Source: Ichthyosporea sp. XGB-2017a (taxonomy: Eukaryota; Opisthokonta; Ichthyosporea). Taken from it: a DNA stretch of 64,000 nucleotides. The first letter of the stretch is position 1, and each line of letters begins with the position of its first letter. Position numbers and translations under genes: made by a program. The notes under the pieces are model-generated. The model searched no databases, was not told where the DNA came from, and saw only the letters and a program-made list of their open reading frames with translations. Positions 52,234-61,291 of this stretch are shown piece after piece. The stretch spans positions 1 to 64,000 of the forward strand of contig PDIM01000002.1 in the NCBI GenBank assembly GCA_002811675.1, in the 5' to 3' direction.

Positions 52234-53454
52234 TCACACTCTCGAAAGCATACATGTAAATGCACCATTCCTTCGAAGATAGTTCTCACATTTCGCATAT
52301 GCCATTTCGAGAGTTACTGGAGCATCATCAAGCCTTTGTTCAAAAGTAGAATGAGTCTCTGACACTTTGGATGATACAAGGGATTTCTTCATCCAGCGCT
52401 TGCAATACTTTTGTCCTGAAGCTAAAGTGTGATTGGGTTTAATGATAACGTTTTCATTAACGAGAGGAGTAAACTCCCACGGACTGCTAACGAATATTTG
52501 GGGCTCCCCTTGAAAACCATAAGTCACCAAGTCCCCCCTTCTCTTAAGCTGAATTCTCATCTCAGCGTGTGATTTACGATTGAATGTTCCTAGGTGCACA
52601 AGCCTTTGAAGATTTTGCTCTTCTTGGTTTCCCCGCGACAATGAACTCAAGTCATAATCGTTTGTATTTCTAAAAGCTGGATTTCCATACTTGGATACAC
52701 AGTGATATAGGAGTCGTGCACCTGTGTAATAGCTAGATAAGGCATCATTCTTCTTTCGAATATCTTCTGTTTGGTATGAAAGCTTCTGCTGCTCATACAG
52801 AGATCTCCCTCTTTCTTTTGCTATATTGATACAAAACTCCCAGAAAGGATGGCCCTTTGACGAAATAAAAAAATCCCCAGTAATTGAACGATCCCACTCC
52901 AAATAGTATCCCTGGCTGGCTAAAACAGCAATTTTTTTTTCGTATATAATGCTGTATTCTTCTAAAGGCCTAAGCAGCATTAGTCTCAAATCTGCATAAA
53001 CACCCCCGTGGTGGTACATGTACAGCATACTTGAGAACTGGGCCCGCATCTTTGGCCCATAGGCATTTAGAAACACTGGAAAGTACTCGGGGTGCAAGTT
53101 CTCCACCATTTCCTTGTTTTCTTCAAAAGTCCATAATTTATATTTCCAATTAGAGCCAAGAGATCGCCACGTATTGCTAGAATACTTGCAAATCTCATTT
53201 GGGAGTTCACTTTGGTAGTAGCTCTGATGAACGATCAGGGGTATGGCTGGTTCTCTTCTTACTTGCATGAGAGTAGTTTGTGAGGTTAAAAAACTGAAAG
53301 AATTTGGATGTACCAAAACATTGGAAAAAGAATAGATCAACAGAGTGAATACAATCAATCCTGAAATCAGTCGCACGTAGGTTTTTCGAAATGGGACCAT
53401 CCGTGCGGGGTTTATCCTCCACAGTTTAAAAATAACCAATGGGGTTAGATTCAT
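52234..53454 (-). CDS. GT32-like (OCH1-type) glycosyltransferase, type II membrane protein
   Basis: 406 residues, intronless, ATG start. A TM anchor at about residues 28-48 follows a basic N-terminus (type II, Golgi-like). The lumenal part has GT32 features: IPLIVHQSYY near 71, NWKYKLWTFEENKEMVEN, FPVFLNAY, then MLYMYHHGGVYADLRLMLLRP near 143-162. In typical GT32 proteins this last block carries the metal-binding DxD (GGxYxDxD). Here it is Asp155-Leu156-Arg157, so the second Asp is lost. The rest of the fold, including ITGDFFISSKGHPFWE, appears kept. It may be a divergent or inactive transferase, or may use another acidic residue. Divergent from QTRT1 (680 bp). Confidence 0.75.
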   Translation of the reverse strand: MNLTPLVIFKLWRINPARMVPFRKTYVRLISGLIVFTLLIYSFSNVLVHPNSFSFLTSQTTLMQVRREPAIPLIVHQSYYQSELPNEICKYSSNTWRSLGSNWKYKLWTFEENKEMVENLHPEYFPVFLNAYGPKMRAQFSSMLYMYHHGGVYADLRLMLLRPLEEYSIIYEKKIAVLASQGYYLEWDRSITGDFFISSKGHPFWEFCINIAKERGRSLYEQQKLSYQTEDIRKKNDALSSYYTGARLLYHCVSKYGNPAFRNTNDYDLSSLSRGNQEEQNLQRLVHLGTFNRKSHAEMRIQLKRRGDLVTYGFQGEPQIFVSSPWEFTPLVNENVIIKPNHTLASGQKYCKRWMKKSLVSSKVSETHSTFEQRLDDAPVTLEMAYAKCENYLRRNGAFTCMLSRV

Positions 53455-54133
53455 TGTTGAAAGGCAGAGGGAGTGTGTGCAGTAGTTTACGTGAGTGGTG
53501 TTGAGATCTTATAGGGATAGAGATTTGAGGCTAAGCTGTCATGTTGTTACTATTCTTAATGATTCTATAAATAGACGGGGAGAGGTAATAATTTGGCTTT
53601 ATTGAATCCGCCAATTGATTCACGGCTCCTCCTTGGCACCTACAAATTACATTACATGTTACCCATCCATCAGCCCTAACCCTTCACGCGTATAAGCAAG
53701 GCTATTTGATCCCAAGGATCGAGGCAGTACTATTTATTACATAATTATTACTTTTTATGTAGCAGATAGTACTGGAAATTCTATTCTTTTGCTACTTTTT
53801 GCTATTAGGGTTACGGCAGTGGGCCTGTACTGGAGGTGTGTACTGTGTACCATGGCCCATGGGATTTGTACGGCATTATCAATGTAGCTAGCAGCGTACT
53901 GGACCTACCCTAATTATGGATGAGTGAATCAATCAATCCATCTCAAGTACTGTAGCGAGTTCTTCTTCAACACCGTCACTATGTGATACTGTACTTGTAA
54001 TATAATAATAATAATAAATCCTCCTCAACCTTAATCTACCCCCGCCTCCCTTCCATAAGCCCTTCCTGTACTCCACCACTGGTTGGTTGTGTTGATTGTA
54101 GCATTGTGGGTGTTTGTAAAAGGGGAAGAAGAT
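53455..54133. other. Divergent promoter region, GT32-like / QTRT1
   Basis: No gene. A TATAAATA box lies at about 53568. An ATA/ATT trinucleotide run lies at about 53998-54017. A C/T-rich tract (about 54037-54075) is within 100 bp of the QTRT1 start. Confidence 0.4.
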
Positions 54134-55501
54134 ATGAAGAGTCCACTGGAGTTTCACGTGAAAAGGAAATGCTCCACCACAAAGGCGAGGGCCTCTATGC
54201 TGATCTTGCCCCATAGCGAGGTACGCACACCAATCTTCATGCCAGTGGGCACACAGGGAACTTTGAAAGGTATGCATTTGTCATATATGTGTCCTCCTCG
54301 CGCTTAAAGATAAAGTTTGTGAATGCAGCCTGTACTGATTAATTGTGTTGGATGTCCTTCTTTAGGTTTAACAACTACTCAGCTCAAAGATTTGGATTGT
54401 AGACTAATGCTGGGGAATACATATCATTTGGGATTAAGACCAGGGCCTGAACTAATGAAGGAACTAGGTGGGTTGCATGAATTCATGAATTGGGATCGTT
54501 CATTGCTTACCGATTCTGGGGGGTTTCAGATGGTTTCTCTTCTCGCGTTGGCACATATTGATGAAACAGGGGTAAAGTTTCAATCGCCACATGACGGATC
54601 TGAACTTTTGCTAACGCCTGAGAAGTCTATTGAGCTTCAAAATATTATTGGGTCTGACATTATGATGCAGTTAGATGATGTAGTTAGTAGTATGACAACT
54701 GGGCCTCGTGTTGAGGAAGCTATGCAGAGATCAATCCGATGGCTTGATCGCTGTATTGCTGCTCATGCTAGACCAACAGAACAAAATCTTTTTGCAATCA
54801 TTCAAGGTAGGTTGGAAATTCTTTGTTCTTGGTAAAGAGAAATTGCATGTCTAACGCTTGTTGTTGAAAATTGGACTTTTGTTTTCCCTTGGGCTTTTGT
54901 AGGGGGATTGGATACGAACTTGAGGGAATTTTGTTGCCGGGAAATGGTTAAGCGAGATTTGCCAGGATATGCTATTGGAGGGCTTTCGGGAGGCGAAGAA
55001 AAATCAGCCTTTTGGAGAGTAATTAGTCAATGCACCGATTTGCTTCCTGAAAAGAAACCGATTTATGCCATGGGAGTTGGGTACGCAGTTGATCTTATTG
55101 TTTGTGTTGCATTGGGTGTCGATATGTTCGATTGTGTTTATCCATCAAGAACGGCGAGATTTGGGAGCGCTTTGTCTGACTCCGGTCCTATGAATATCAA
55201 AAACAAAGTGTATGCTAAAGATTTTGATCCCATTGACAAAGACTGCCCCTGTATGACTTGCAAGCAGTTTACAAGAGCATATTTGCACCAGATTGCTACA
55301 AAGGAGGCAACCTCTTGTCACCTTTTGACAATTCACAATATTGCATATCAATTGGGATTGATGGGAAGAGCCAGGGATGCCATTTTAGAAGATAGATTTC
55401 CACAATTTGTAAAGGATTTCATGTTGAAAAATTTTCCTGAGCGTGAATATCCACAATGGATTATTGAATCTCTGGCGAGTGTAAATGTTCATCTCGAATA
55501 A
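54134..55501 (+). CDS. QTRT1: Queuine tRNA-ribosyltransferase catalytic subunit
   Basis: Three exons, 54134-54269, 54366-54806 and 54903-55501, both introns 96 nt, total 391 residues (human QTRT1 403). The start is [20 protein letters not shown]. Family motifs: [38 protein letters not shown] with the catalytic Asp95, [16 protein letters not shown], and [17 protein letters not shown] with the nucleophile Asp269. The zinc site CPCMTC ... IHN gives Cys307, Cys309, Cys312 and His337. The enzyme swaps guanine 34 of GUN-anticodon tRNAs for queuine, in complex with QTRT2 (not in this window). Eukaryotes obtain queuine from bacteria, so this organism probably feeds on or lives with them. AATAAA at 55558-55563. 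Confidence 0.96.
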
Positions 55502-55606
55502 GGTGAAAGGAATTAGCTGGTGGTTTTTGCTCGCCGCTGTTTCTTTGCACCCTCACTAATAAACATCAATTGCTTGCCAAAAGATATATATGCTTTATTC
55601 GTAGAG

Positions 55607-56323
55607 CTAGCGCTGAAAGTTCACAGAGTAGCTACCTGTAGATTCGTCCTTTTGAACTTTAAAGTTGTCCATCGACATTCCGAATTTTCCCAGAACCGAG
55701 TTACCTAAATCTTTTAGCTTGCCCAACATCTCAGCTTGGAGTTTCTCATTGCGCTCCTTGATACTTTTTTCCAATCTTTCAATTTTTAAGTTCAAATCCC
55801 TGGTTTCCTTTCCGTTACTCATTTCTTTTAAGACCTTGTAATCGAGTAGGGCTTCATCTAGCATATCTTTCTTTTCATAACACACTGCTCGTCTAAGTCT
55901 AACTTTAGCATATTTATCATCGAGCAATAAGGATTCGTTACAGTCCGCAATGCATTCGTCCAAATCCCCCAATACCAAATAGCACTGGGCCCTGTTTCCC
56001 CAAAACGGTGCGTACTCCGGTTTACCCTGAATCCCCCCCACGGCATCAATTGCCTTTGAGTAAAACTCCAAGGCCGCAGACTGATCCCCTTCTTTGTACA
56101 AAGCGTTTCCCTCTTCTTTATACTTCTTTGCTTCTGTCTCCTTTTCCACGATTTCTTCTTCCGACAGTGATTCTAAAATGACTCCTTCATTCTCCTTATT
56201 GTGTTTGTCCACTTCTCCTTCCGGTGCGGTTTCGGATCCCTCTGGGCACTCTGCAGTGTCTTCCCCGGTGTGGGTTGAGGGAACCATAGGTTGTGGATCA
56301 ATGGCAGTAGCTTCAGGCTTCAT
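55607..56323 (-). CDS. TTC1: TTC1-like tetratricopeptide repeat protein
   Basis: 238 residues from the first ATG (56323, MKPEATAIDPQP). The frame stays open further upstream but without an ATG or similarity. An acidic, Glu-rich N-terminus (about 1-70) precedes three TPR motifs (about 72-190: EEGNALYKEGDQSAALEFYS, FWGNRAQCYLVLGDLDECI, RLRRAVCYEKKDMLDEAL) and a coiled C-terminal helix ending in LKDLGNSVLGKFGMSMDNF, as in TTC1. Relatives act as Hsp70/Hsp90 co-chaperone adaptors and bind Ras and G-alpha-16. A (GT)8 run at 56341-56356 sits 18 bp upstream of the start codon. It ends tail to tail with QTRT1, 105 bp away. Confidence 0.86.
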   Translation of the reverse strand: MKPEATAIDPQPMVPSTHTGEDTAECPEGSETAPEGEVDKHNKENEGVILESLSEEEIVEKETEAKKYKEEGNALYKEGDQSAALEFYSKAIDAVGGIQGKPEYAPFWGNRAQCYLVLGDLDECIADCNESLLLDDKYAKVRLRRAVCYEKKDMLDEALLDYKVLKEMSNGKETRDLNLKIERLEKSIKERNEKLQAEMLGKLKDLGNSVLGKFGMSMDNFKVQKDESTGSYSVNFQR

Positions 56324-57144
56324 GGTTTGATATCTGCAGGGTGTGTGTGTGTGTGTTAGATTCACAGACAGTGAGCACAGATAGTATTTCTCCGTCCACA
56401 GGTGGAAATAACCACCCGAGAGGAGGGAGGGAGGGAGGAAAAGGTTGGGTGGCGAACTGGGCCTTGGTTGGTATTTGTCCCTCGCTGGCAAGATATAATA
56501 AAACACTGGCCCATAATACAATCGATAACCCTAGCTAGCCTAGTAACTATAGTATTATTAATCTATAGTAGTACTATCACCAACTCATTCATACACGATG
56601 ATCAGCTGGCTGCTGTTTGGTATGGCTATGGCCTATGGCTCCCACCCTCCATAGTACAGTGGTGGTGCCCAGGGCCGTGGTGGTTGACTGTCTCTCTCCC
56701 TCGCACTCTCTACTCGGCGAAGGAAGGGCACGTCCCTGCTGCAACTTACCACCTACTTCTCTCCTCCAAAGACTCTTTCTTGCTGCTTGGGATTAACTAA
56801 CCACGGGACTACATAGACTACACACGATCCACTCTATATTTATTGTATATTTGTCTATCCGTCTCCCCAACCCACCAGCAGGTAGTTCTCCAAGACGAAT
56901 TGGTTCATTGAGTGCTAGATTATATATCTGCACTGCTTTGTGCTCCAACATTTTTGCGCCGGCCTCCCTCTTTTGACCACTACACTGTATCGCCTTTCCA
57001 CTCCACTACAAGTCTCAATGACCATTACATCTGTATAGGGAGAAATGAAATTGTGAGTGATTGAGCTAGACTTTGTGGGGTTTTAATTAATTTTCTTTCT
57101 TTTTTGTTGAGGGGGGATCTTAGTTGTGTTTGGAGAGTTCTTGA
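56324..57144. other. Divergent promoter region, TTC1 / CCCH-Smr gene
   Basis: No gene. Contains (GT)8 at 56341-56356 and a purine tract at 56418-56444 (a CCTCCC-type pyrimidine tract when read towards TTC1). The CCCH-Smr half is AT-rich with a T-run near 57080-57105. Confidence 0.45.
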
Positions 57145-59247
57145 ATGGTTTGCACTGTACAAATGAGTGCGGAAAGGAAATTTCTGGCGTGGCTCCAGCA
57201 GGAGTTAGCGGGGAGCAAGATTGACGAGGTTTATGCAGAGCCGATTCTTAATTATTTGAAAGAGCTTTTGCCGAATCCTGAAATTAGTTTGCCATCATTT
57301 AGTGAAGTTGAAAAAGAATCAGCTCGTGCGGCTGTGTTTGATGTTCTTTTGTCGTCTTGTGATGTTGGAAATGAGCTTTCTGGTGAACTGTCAAAGTCCA
57401 TCATAAAACAGTGGCTCGAAAGCTTAGAGTTTCAGTTTCAAAATGGACAAGTGGAAGGATTCGAAGATATTGATCAGATGTTTAACGGGTTGACGGATAT
57501 ATCGGGTGTGCATAGGGATAGCCAAGGGAGTGTAGGGAAAAGCATGGGGAATATATTTGGAGCTCCAATAACAGATCAGAGCAAATCAAGCATTTTTGCC
57601 TCGGGATTTTCCGGGACACCATTTGGTTTTCCAAAAGCAAAGAATGAAGAAATTCCTTTTCAAGAAGGTTTTGTGGGGAAGGCAGAACTTTACAACAACG
57701 AATCTTCTGCCCAGTTTGGGCATAAGGGATCTTTTGTATTGGGAAATCAGAAGAGTGAAGGTGGAAACTTGTTCGGTGAAAAACTTCATTCTTCGAATGA
57801 TTCGGTGCCTTACTCCCAAGAAGGTGCATGTACTCCGTCAAACTCATTTTCCCCAGTCAATGGAAGCGGTTATCCTGTGCTTTATTCGAATCCGATACAA
57901 ACTAGAGGTAAAGAGGTAGAAAATGGAGATGGATCACAATACCAAGATGTGGGGGGAGTTGATAACCAGTTGTCTGAGTATGATTCTGGCTATGAGAACG
58001 AAACCATTGACAGTGAAGCAAGCAAGTTGAAGGTTATGCAGAATTTCTTTGCCCATTACAGCTCAGACTTTTTAAAGGCTGCTTTAGATAAAGTAGATGG
58101 GGATATTGAGCGGGCCGCGGCGCTGATAATGGTTGCGGAAGATACGAATAATTACGGTTTCAGTGCTCTAGAGAAATTTGACAAGAAGACCGAGCCACCA
58201 AAAACAACAAAAAAGCCTGTGTGTAGGTACTTCTTGGAGGGGGGCTGCTATCGGGCAAATTGCTGGTATTCTCATGAAATTGAAACAGCTGTATGCAAAT
58301 TTTGGATTCAAGGGTGTTGTTTTAAAGGGGATGAATGTCCCTTTCGCCACAGTTATGATTTTGAAGGTTCTTCTAGCCCTGGGGAAGAAGAGGCAGAAAA
58401 AGCTGTGGAATCAGGACCTGTGGAATGGACTGCAAGTGATTTTCCTGGGCTGGATGATATGAAGCCCTCACCTGTTAATGAAAATTTATCATCTTTGCAA
58501 CATGATGAAACGAATGATATTATGTCTCTCGGGGAAAAAATCAAACTCATAGAGCTAAAAAACATGTTTTACAAATTGGAGCCGTATGAAGTGGAAAAGG
58601 CGTTTGATCAATCGGAATATTCATTTGAGAATACGGTGGCTCTTTTGAATTCAATGTATCCGGGGATAACTGTGCGCCATGCTTCGAACCCACAGCCTCA
58701 CATACCAGTGGGGCCAAGTTACGCCCCGAGGGAAGACCCTGAAGAAAATTCGCCTGGGTGGGTGGAAACTGGGGATGTTGTGAATAAGATGTATCAGGAC
58801 TTGCGAGATGAAGCAGCGGACCATGCGGTTCGCAGAAACAAGTTCTTTCAATTGGCAGTTGAAGCCTATATGCGACAAGATGGTGCATCTGCAAAGGAAC
58901 TAGCCCGTCACGGACGTTACCACGACGAAATGATGAGAATGATTCACTCAAAGGCGAGTTATGAAATTTTTCTTAAACGAAATTCGACGGGTAACCAAAG
59001 TTCGAATACTATTGATCTTCATGGACTCCATGTGGAAGAAGCTTTAGAGATTCTTGACTATTATGTCAATAATACGTATCATTATACTTTGTATATAATT
59101 ACAGGCTCGGGAAATCATAGCTCGGACGGAAAGGCAAAATTGTTGCCTGCTGTAGAACGATACCTGGAAAACTATCCTGGATGTGAATACGAAGATGTCA
59201 GTCCTGACAAGAAGGGGGGAATGATCAAGGCCACGTTTATTGACTAG
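57145..59247 (+). CDS. CCCH zinc-finger protein with CUE-like, DUF1771 and Smr domains
   Basis: 700 residues, intronless, ATG start (a second Met at residue 7 is possible). In order: a PWI-like N-terminal helical domain (about 8-90, ERKFLAWLQQEL), a Gly/Phe/Ser-rich low-complexity stretch with FG dipeptides (about 120-275), a CUE/UBA-like helix set (about 298-328, DFLKAALDKVDGDIERAAAL), two CCCH fingers (about 358-402, CRYFLEGGCYRANCWYSH and CKFWIQGCCF ... CPFRH), a second CUE-like segment (about 468-508, KAFDQSEYSFENTVALLN), DUF1771 (about 555-612) and Smr (about 625-700, IDLHGLHVEEALEIL and TGSGNHS). Smr plus CUE domains recall Cue2/NONU-1, endonucleases that cut mRNA at collided ribosomes. 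The Smr DxH motif here is DLH, as in that group. A role in RNA quality control is inferred. Confidence 0.88.
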   Translation: MVCTVQMSAERKFLAWLQQELAGSKIDEVYAEPILNYLKELLPNPEISLPSFSEVEKESARAAVFDVLLSSCDVGNELSGELSKSIIKQWLESLEFQFQNGQVEGFEDIDQMFNGLTDISGVHRDSQGSVGKSMGNIFGAPITDQSKSSIFASGFSGTPFGFPKAKNEEIPFQEGFVGKAELYNNESSAQFGHKGSFVLGNQKSEGGNLFGEKLHSSNDSVPYSQEGACTPSNSFSPVNGSGYPVLYSNPIQTRGKEVENGDGSQYQDVGGVDNQLSEYDSGYENETIDSEASKLKVMQNFFAHYSSDFLKAALDKVDGDIERAAALIMVAEDTNNYGFSALEKFDKKTEPPKTTKKPVCRYFLEGGCYRANCWYSHEIETAVCKFWIQGCCFKGDECPFRHSYDFEGSSSPGEEEAEKAVESGPVEWTASDFPGLDDMKPSPVNENLSSLQHDETNDIMSLGEKIKLIELKNMFYKLEPYEVEKAFDQSEYSFENTVALLNSMYPGITVRHASNPQPHIPVGPSYAPREDPEENSPGWVETGDVVNKMYQDLRDEAADHAVRRNKFFQLAVEAYMRQDGASAKELARHGRYHDEMMRMIHSKASYEIFLKRNSTGNQSSNTIDLHGLHVEEALEILDYYVNNTYHYTLYIITGSGNHSSDGKAKLLPAVERYLENYPGCEYEDVSPDKKGGMIKATFID

Positions 59248-59323
59248 CAGGGAGCCCCTTCGATGAAAATAAAATAAAATAATGACAAAAGAAAGGATCA
59301 GGTTATTTTTCTTTATTAAATAG

Positions 59324-60481
59324 CTAGGAAGGAAATTGCTTCATGAAAGAGGAATCAATCCTGTCCTTCCATTTCCAAGCCCAAGCCCCTGAGAGTGCAA
59401 ACGGGCCATAGGAAGCTATAGCAGTTCCATTGCCCACATTAATAAGCGCCAGCGTCTTTGTCTGAGGTGAATACTGCAGAAGTTGGCGCTCAGCAAAGAT
59501 TCGACGGATGTTCTCCAATAAAGGTTTTGCCTGACGTACAGCGTATACACCGGATTTTGGAATATCTTTTTCAGCAAAAGAAGAAATATCACCACATGCA
59601 AACACGCCTTTGTGAGATATGGATTCCAAACAGCTGGAAACGCAGATAAACCCTTTGTCATCAGTTTTCAGACCACATTCAGAAACCCACTTCTGGGGAG
59701 ATGCCCCTGTAGTCAAGCATACAAGGTCACACTTTACTTGATTGTCTTTACTGTTTCCATATATCGTAATTCCATTTTCATCGATTACTTGCACATCGCT
59801 ATCAAGATGAATGTGAACATTTCTGTCGTTCAACGCGCGGGTCACTCGACCACGAACAGAAGCATTGTGCGATGGCATCAATTGCTCATTTTTCTGAAAC
59901 AGATGGAAGTCCACCATTAGTGACTCGCAACCATCCTCCTTTAAACGCTTACGGAGATTTTCGTACATACACAGGGTAACTTCCACTCCCGCAACGCCGC
60001 CCCCGACTATACCAACACACTTTCTCGAATCAGATTGTTTAATAGAGTCTACAAAAGCATCCCACCTCTTGATAAAAGCTGATATCGGCTTGACCCCACA
60101 GCATATTTCCGGACTACACAAGGTCGGAACACACGAAGTGCTTCCAATATTAATAGAAAGTAAATCAAATTGTATTTCTTTTCCAGAAATGCATTTGACC
60201 TTTTGATCTTTCAAGTCTAAGCCCACAACTGTGTCTTCAAAGAATTCGACACTGGCTTCACGGCAAATCGCACGAAGATCGTAATGAATATCTCTCCAAG
60301 TGTAATTACCTGCAATAAATCCAGGTAGCATTCCTGAGTAAGGAGAAAATGGGGTCTCGCTTATTAAAATTACCCTCACAACATCCCCACTACAGGAGAC
60401 AATACTCTGTCCCTTTAGTTCGTGCAGCATAAGGGCATGCGAGTGTCCACCTCCTACCAGAACAAGGCATTTTTTCCCCAT
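59324..60481 (-). CDS. FAD-dependent pyridine nucleotide oxidoreductase (NDH-2 / SelD N-terminal type)
   Basis: 385 residues. The first ATG is at 60481 (MGKKCLVLVGGGHSHALML), directly before the FAD-binding strand. GGGHSH, then SETPFSPYSGMLPGFIAGNY, is the pattern of the NADH dehydrogenase-like domain often fused to the N-terminus of selenophosphate synthetase (SelD) in bacteria and some algae. A second Rossmann motif (CVGIVGGGVAGVEVTLCMYE) binds NAD(P)H, and GVFACGDISSFAEKDIPKSG is the C-terminal FAD motif. No SelD kinase domain follows, so it stands alone here. No signal peptide or membrane segment is seen. Substrate is unknown. Quinone or selenium-related redox work are possibilities only. 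It ends tail to tail with the CCCH-Smr gene, 76 bp away. Confidence 0.82.
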   Translation of the reverse strand: MGKKCLVLVGGGHSHALMLHELKGQSIVSCSGDVVRVILISETPFSPYSGMLPGFIAGNYTWRDIHYDLRAICREASVEFFEDTVVGLDLKDQKVKCISGKEIQFDLLSINIGSTSCVPTLCSPEICCGVKPISAFIKRWDAFVDSIKQSDSRKCVGIVGGGVAGVEVTLCMYENLRKRLKEDGCESLMVDFHLFQKNEQLMPSHNASVRGRVTRALNDRNVHIHLDSDVQVIDENGITIYGNSKDNQVKCDLVCLTTGASPQKWVSECGLKTDDKGFICVSSCLESISHKGVFACGDISSFAEKDIPKSGVYAVRQAKPLLENIRRIFAERQLLQYSPQTKTLALINVGNGTAIASYGPFALSGAWAWKWKDRIDSSFMKQFPS

Positions 60482-60768
60482 ATTGCACACAATGCCCTTG
60501 CTATAGATGCACCTTCCCTTTTTCCTTCACGCCAAATCAGCACACCTCGTATCCTTCCAATAATTGGGAGGGTGGGAACATAAAAAAACCATTAAAATGG
60601 AAAAGCAAAGGGCCAGATTAACCAATCACTAATCAGCCCAATCTAGGCTCTCTCCACCAGACGATTGACATAACAAACCAAGTGTTGATGCGAAAGAGAA
60701 ATCAATAAATAACGAGCAGCATAAAGTGTCAGTACCTGTCACTAATGTGCCGATCCAGCACTTAAGAA

Positions 60769-60915
60769 GATCCAACAGTCCAGTTAACTAGATCCAACAG
60801 TCCAGTTAACTAGATCCAACAGTCCAGTTAACTAGATCCAACAGTCCAGTTAACTAGATCCAACAGTCCAGTTAACTAGATCCAACAGTCCAGTTAACTA
60901 GATCCAACAGTCCAA
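60769..60915. repeat. Minisatellite, 22-bp unit, seven copies
   Basis: Units starting GATCCAACAGTCCAGTTAAC begin at 60769, 60791, 60813, 60835, 60857, 60879 and 60901, an exact 22-bp period. The last copy is cut short and runs into the 60-bp duplication. The copies appear identical. Confidence 0.95.
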
Positions 60916-60916
60916 C

Positions 60917-61036
60917 AGAGTAGTAAAGAGCCACACACAGACCACAAGTCACCTCTGCTTTTTGTTTCATAGAGACAGAGTAGTAAAGAGCCACACACAG
61001 ACCACAAGTCACCTCTGCTTTTTGTTTCATAGAGAC
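60917..61036. repeat. Perfect 60-bp tandem duplication
   Basis: A 60-bp unit containing AGTAAAGAGCCACACACAGA and CTGCTTTTTGTTTCATAGAG occurs twice without a mismatch at 60917-60976 and 60977-61036. Identity of both copies implies a very recent duplication, or an assembly slip in a repeat-rich gap. Confidence 0.92.
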
Positions 61037-61233
61037 AGAGTCACTCCCCTAACCCTCCCCAGTCCCAATAATTATTACTGCAGCGAGAGGTGCAGATCAT
61101 CATCACTGCATATTTCCCGCCTCCTCCCTCCCTCCCTCCCTGCCTCCTCCCCTCCCTCTTCACTCCTCCAGCCTCCAACACTATAATATTAGTTTGCCCA
61201 TACTTTCGACTCAGATTCTCATTATCCTGATCT

Positions 61234-61234
61234 A

Positions 61235-61282
<48 letters not shown>

Positions 61283-61290
61283 AAAAAAGA
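61234..61290. repeat. AAAG microsatellite in the CCDC77 5' leader
   Basis: About 13-14 tandem AAAG units with one imperfection (a run of seven A) near the right end. The array ends directly against the ATG at 61292, so it must be transcribed as the last part of the 5' UTR. Confidence 0.93.
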
Positions 61291-61291
61291 A

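Larger units (their letters stand above)
60482..61291. other. Repeat-filled divergent promoter region, oxidoreductase / CCDC77
   Basis: No gene. In order it holds a 22-bp minisatellite (60769-60915), a perfect 60-bp tandem duplication (60917-61036), a pyrimidine tract with repeated CCTCCC (61118-61176), and an AAAG microsatellite (61234-61290) that touches the CCDC77 start codon. Confidence 0.6.
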
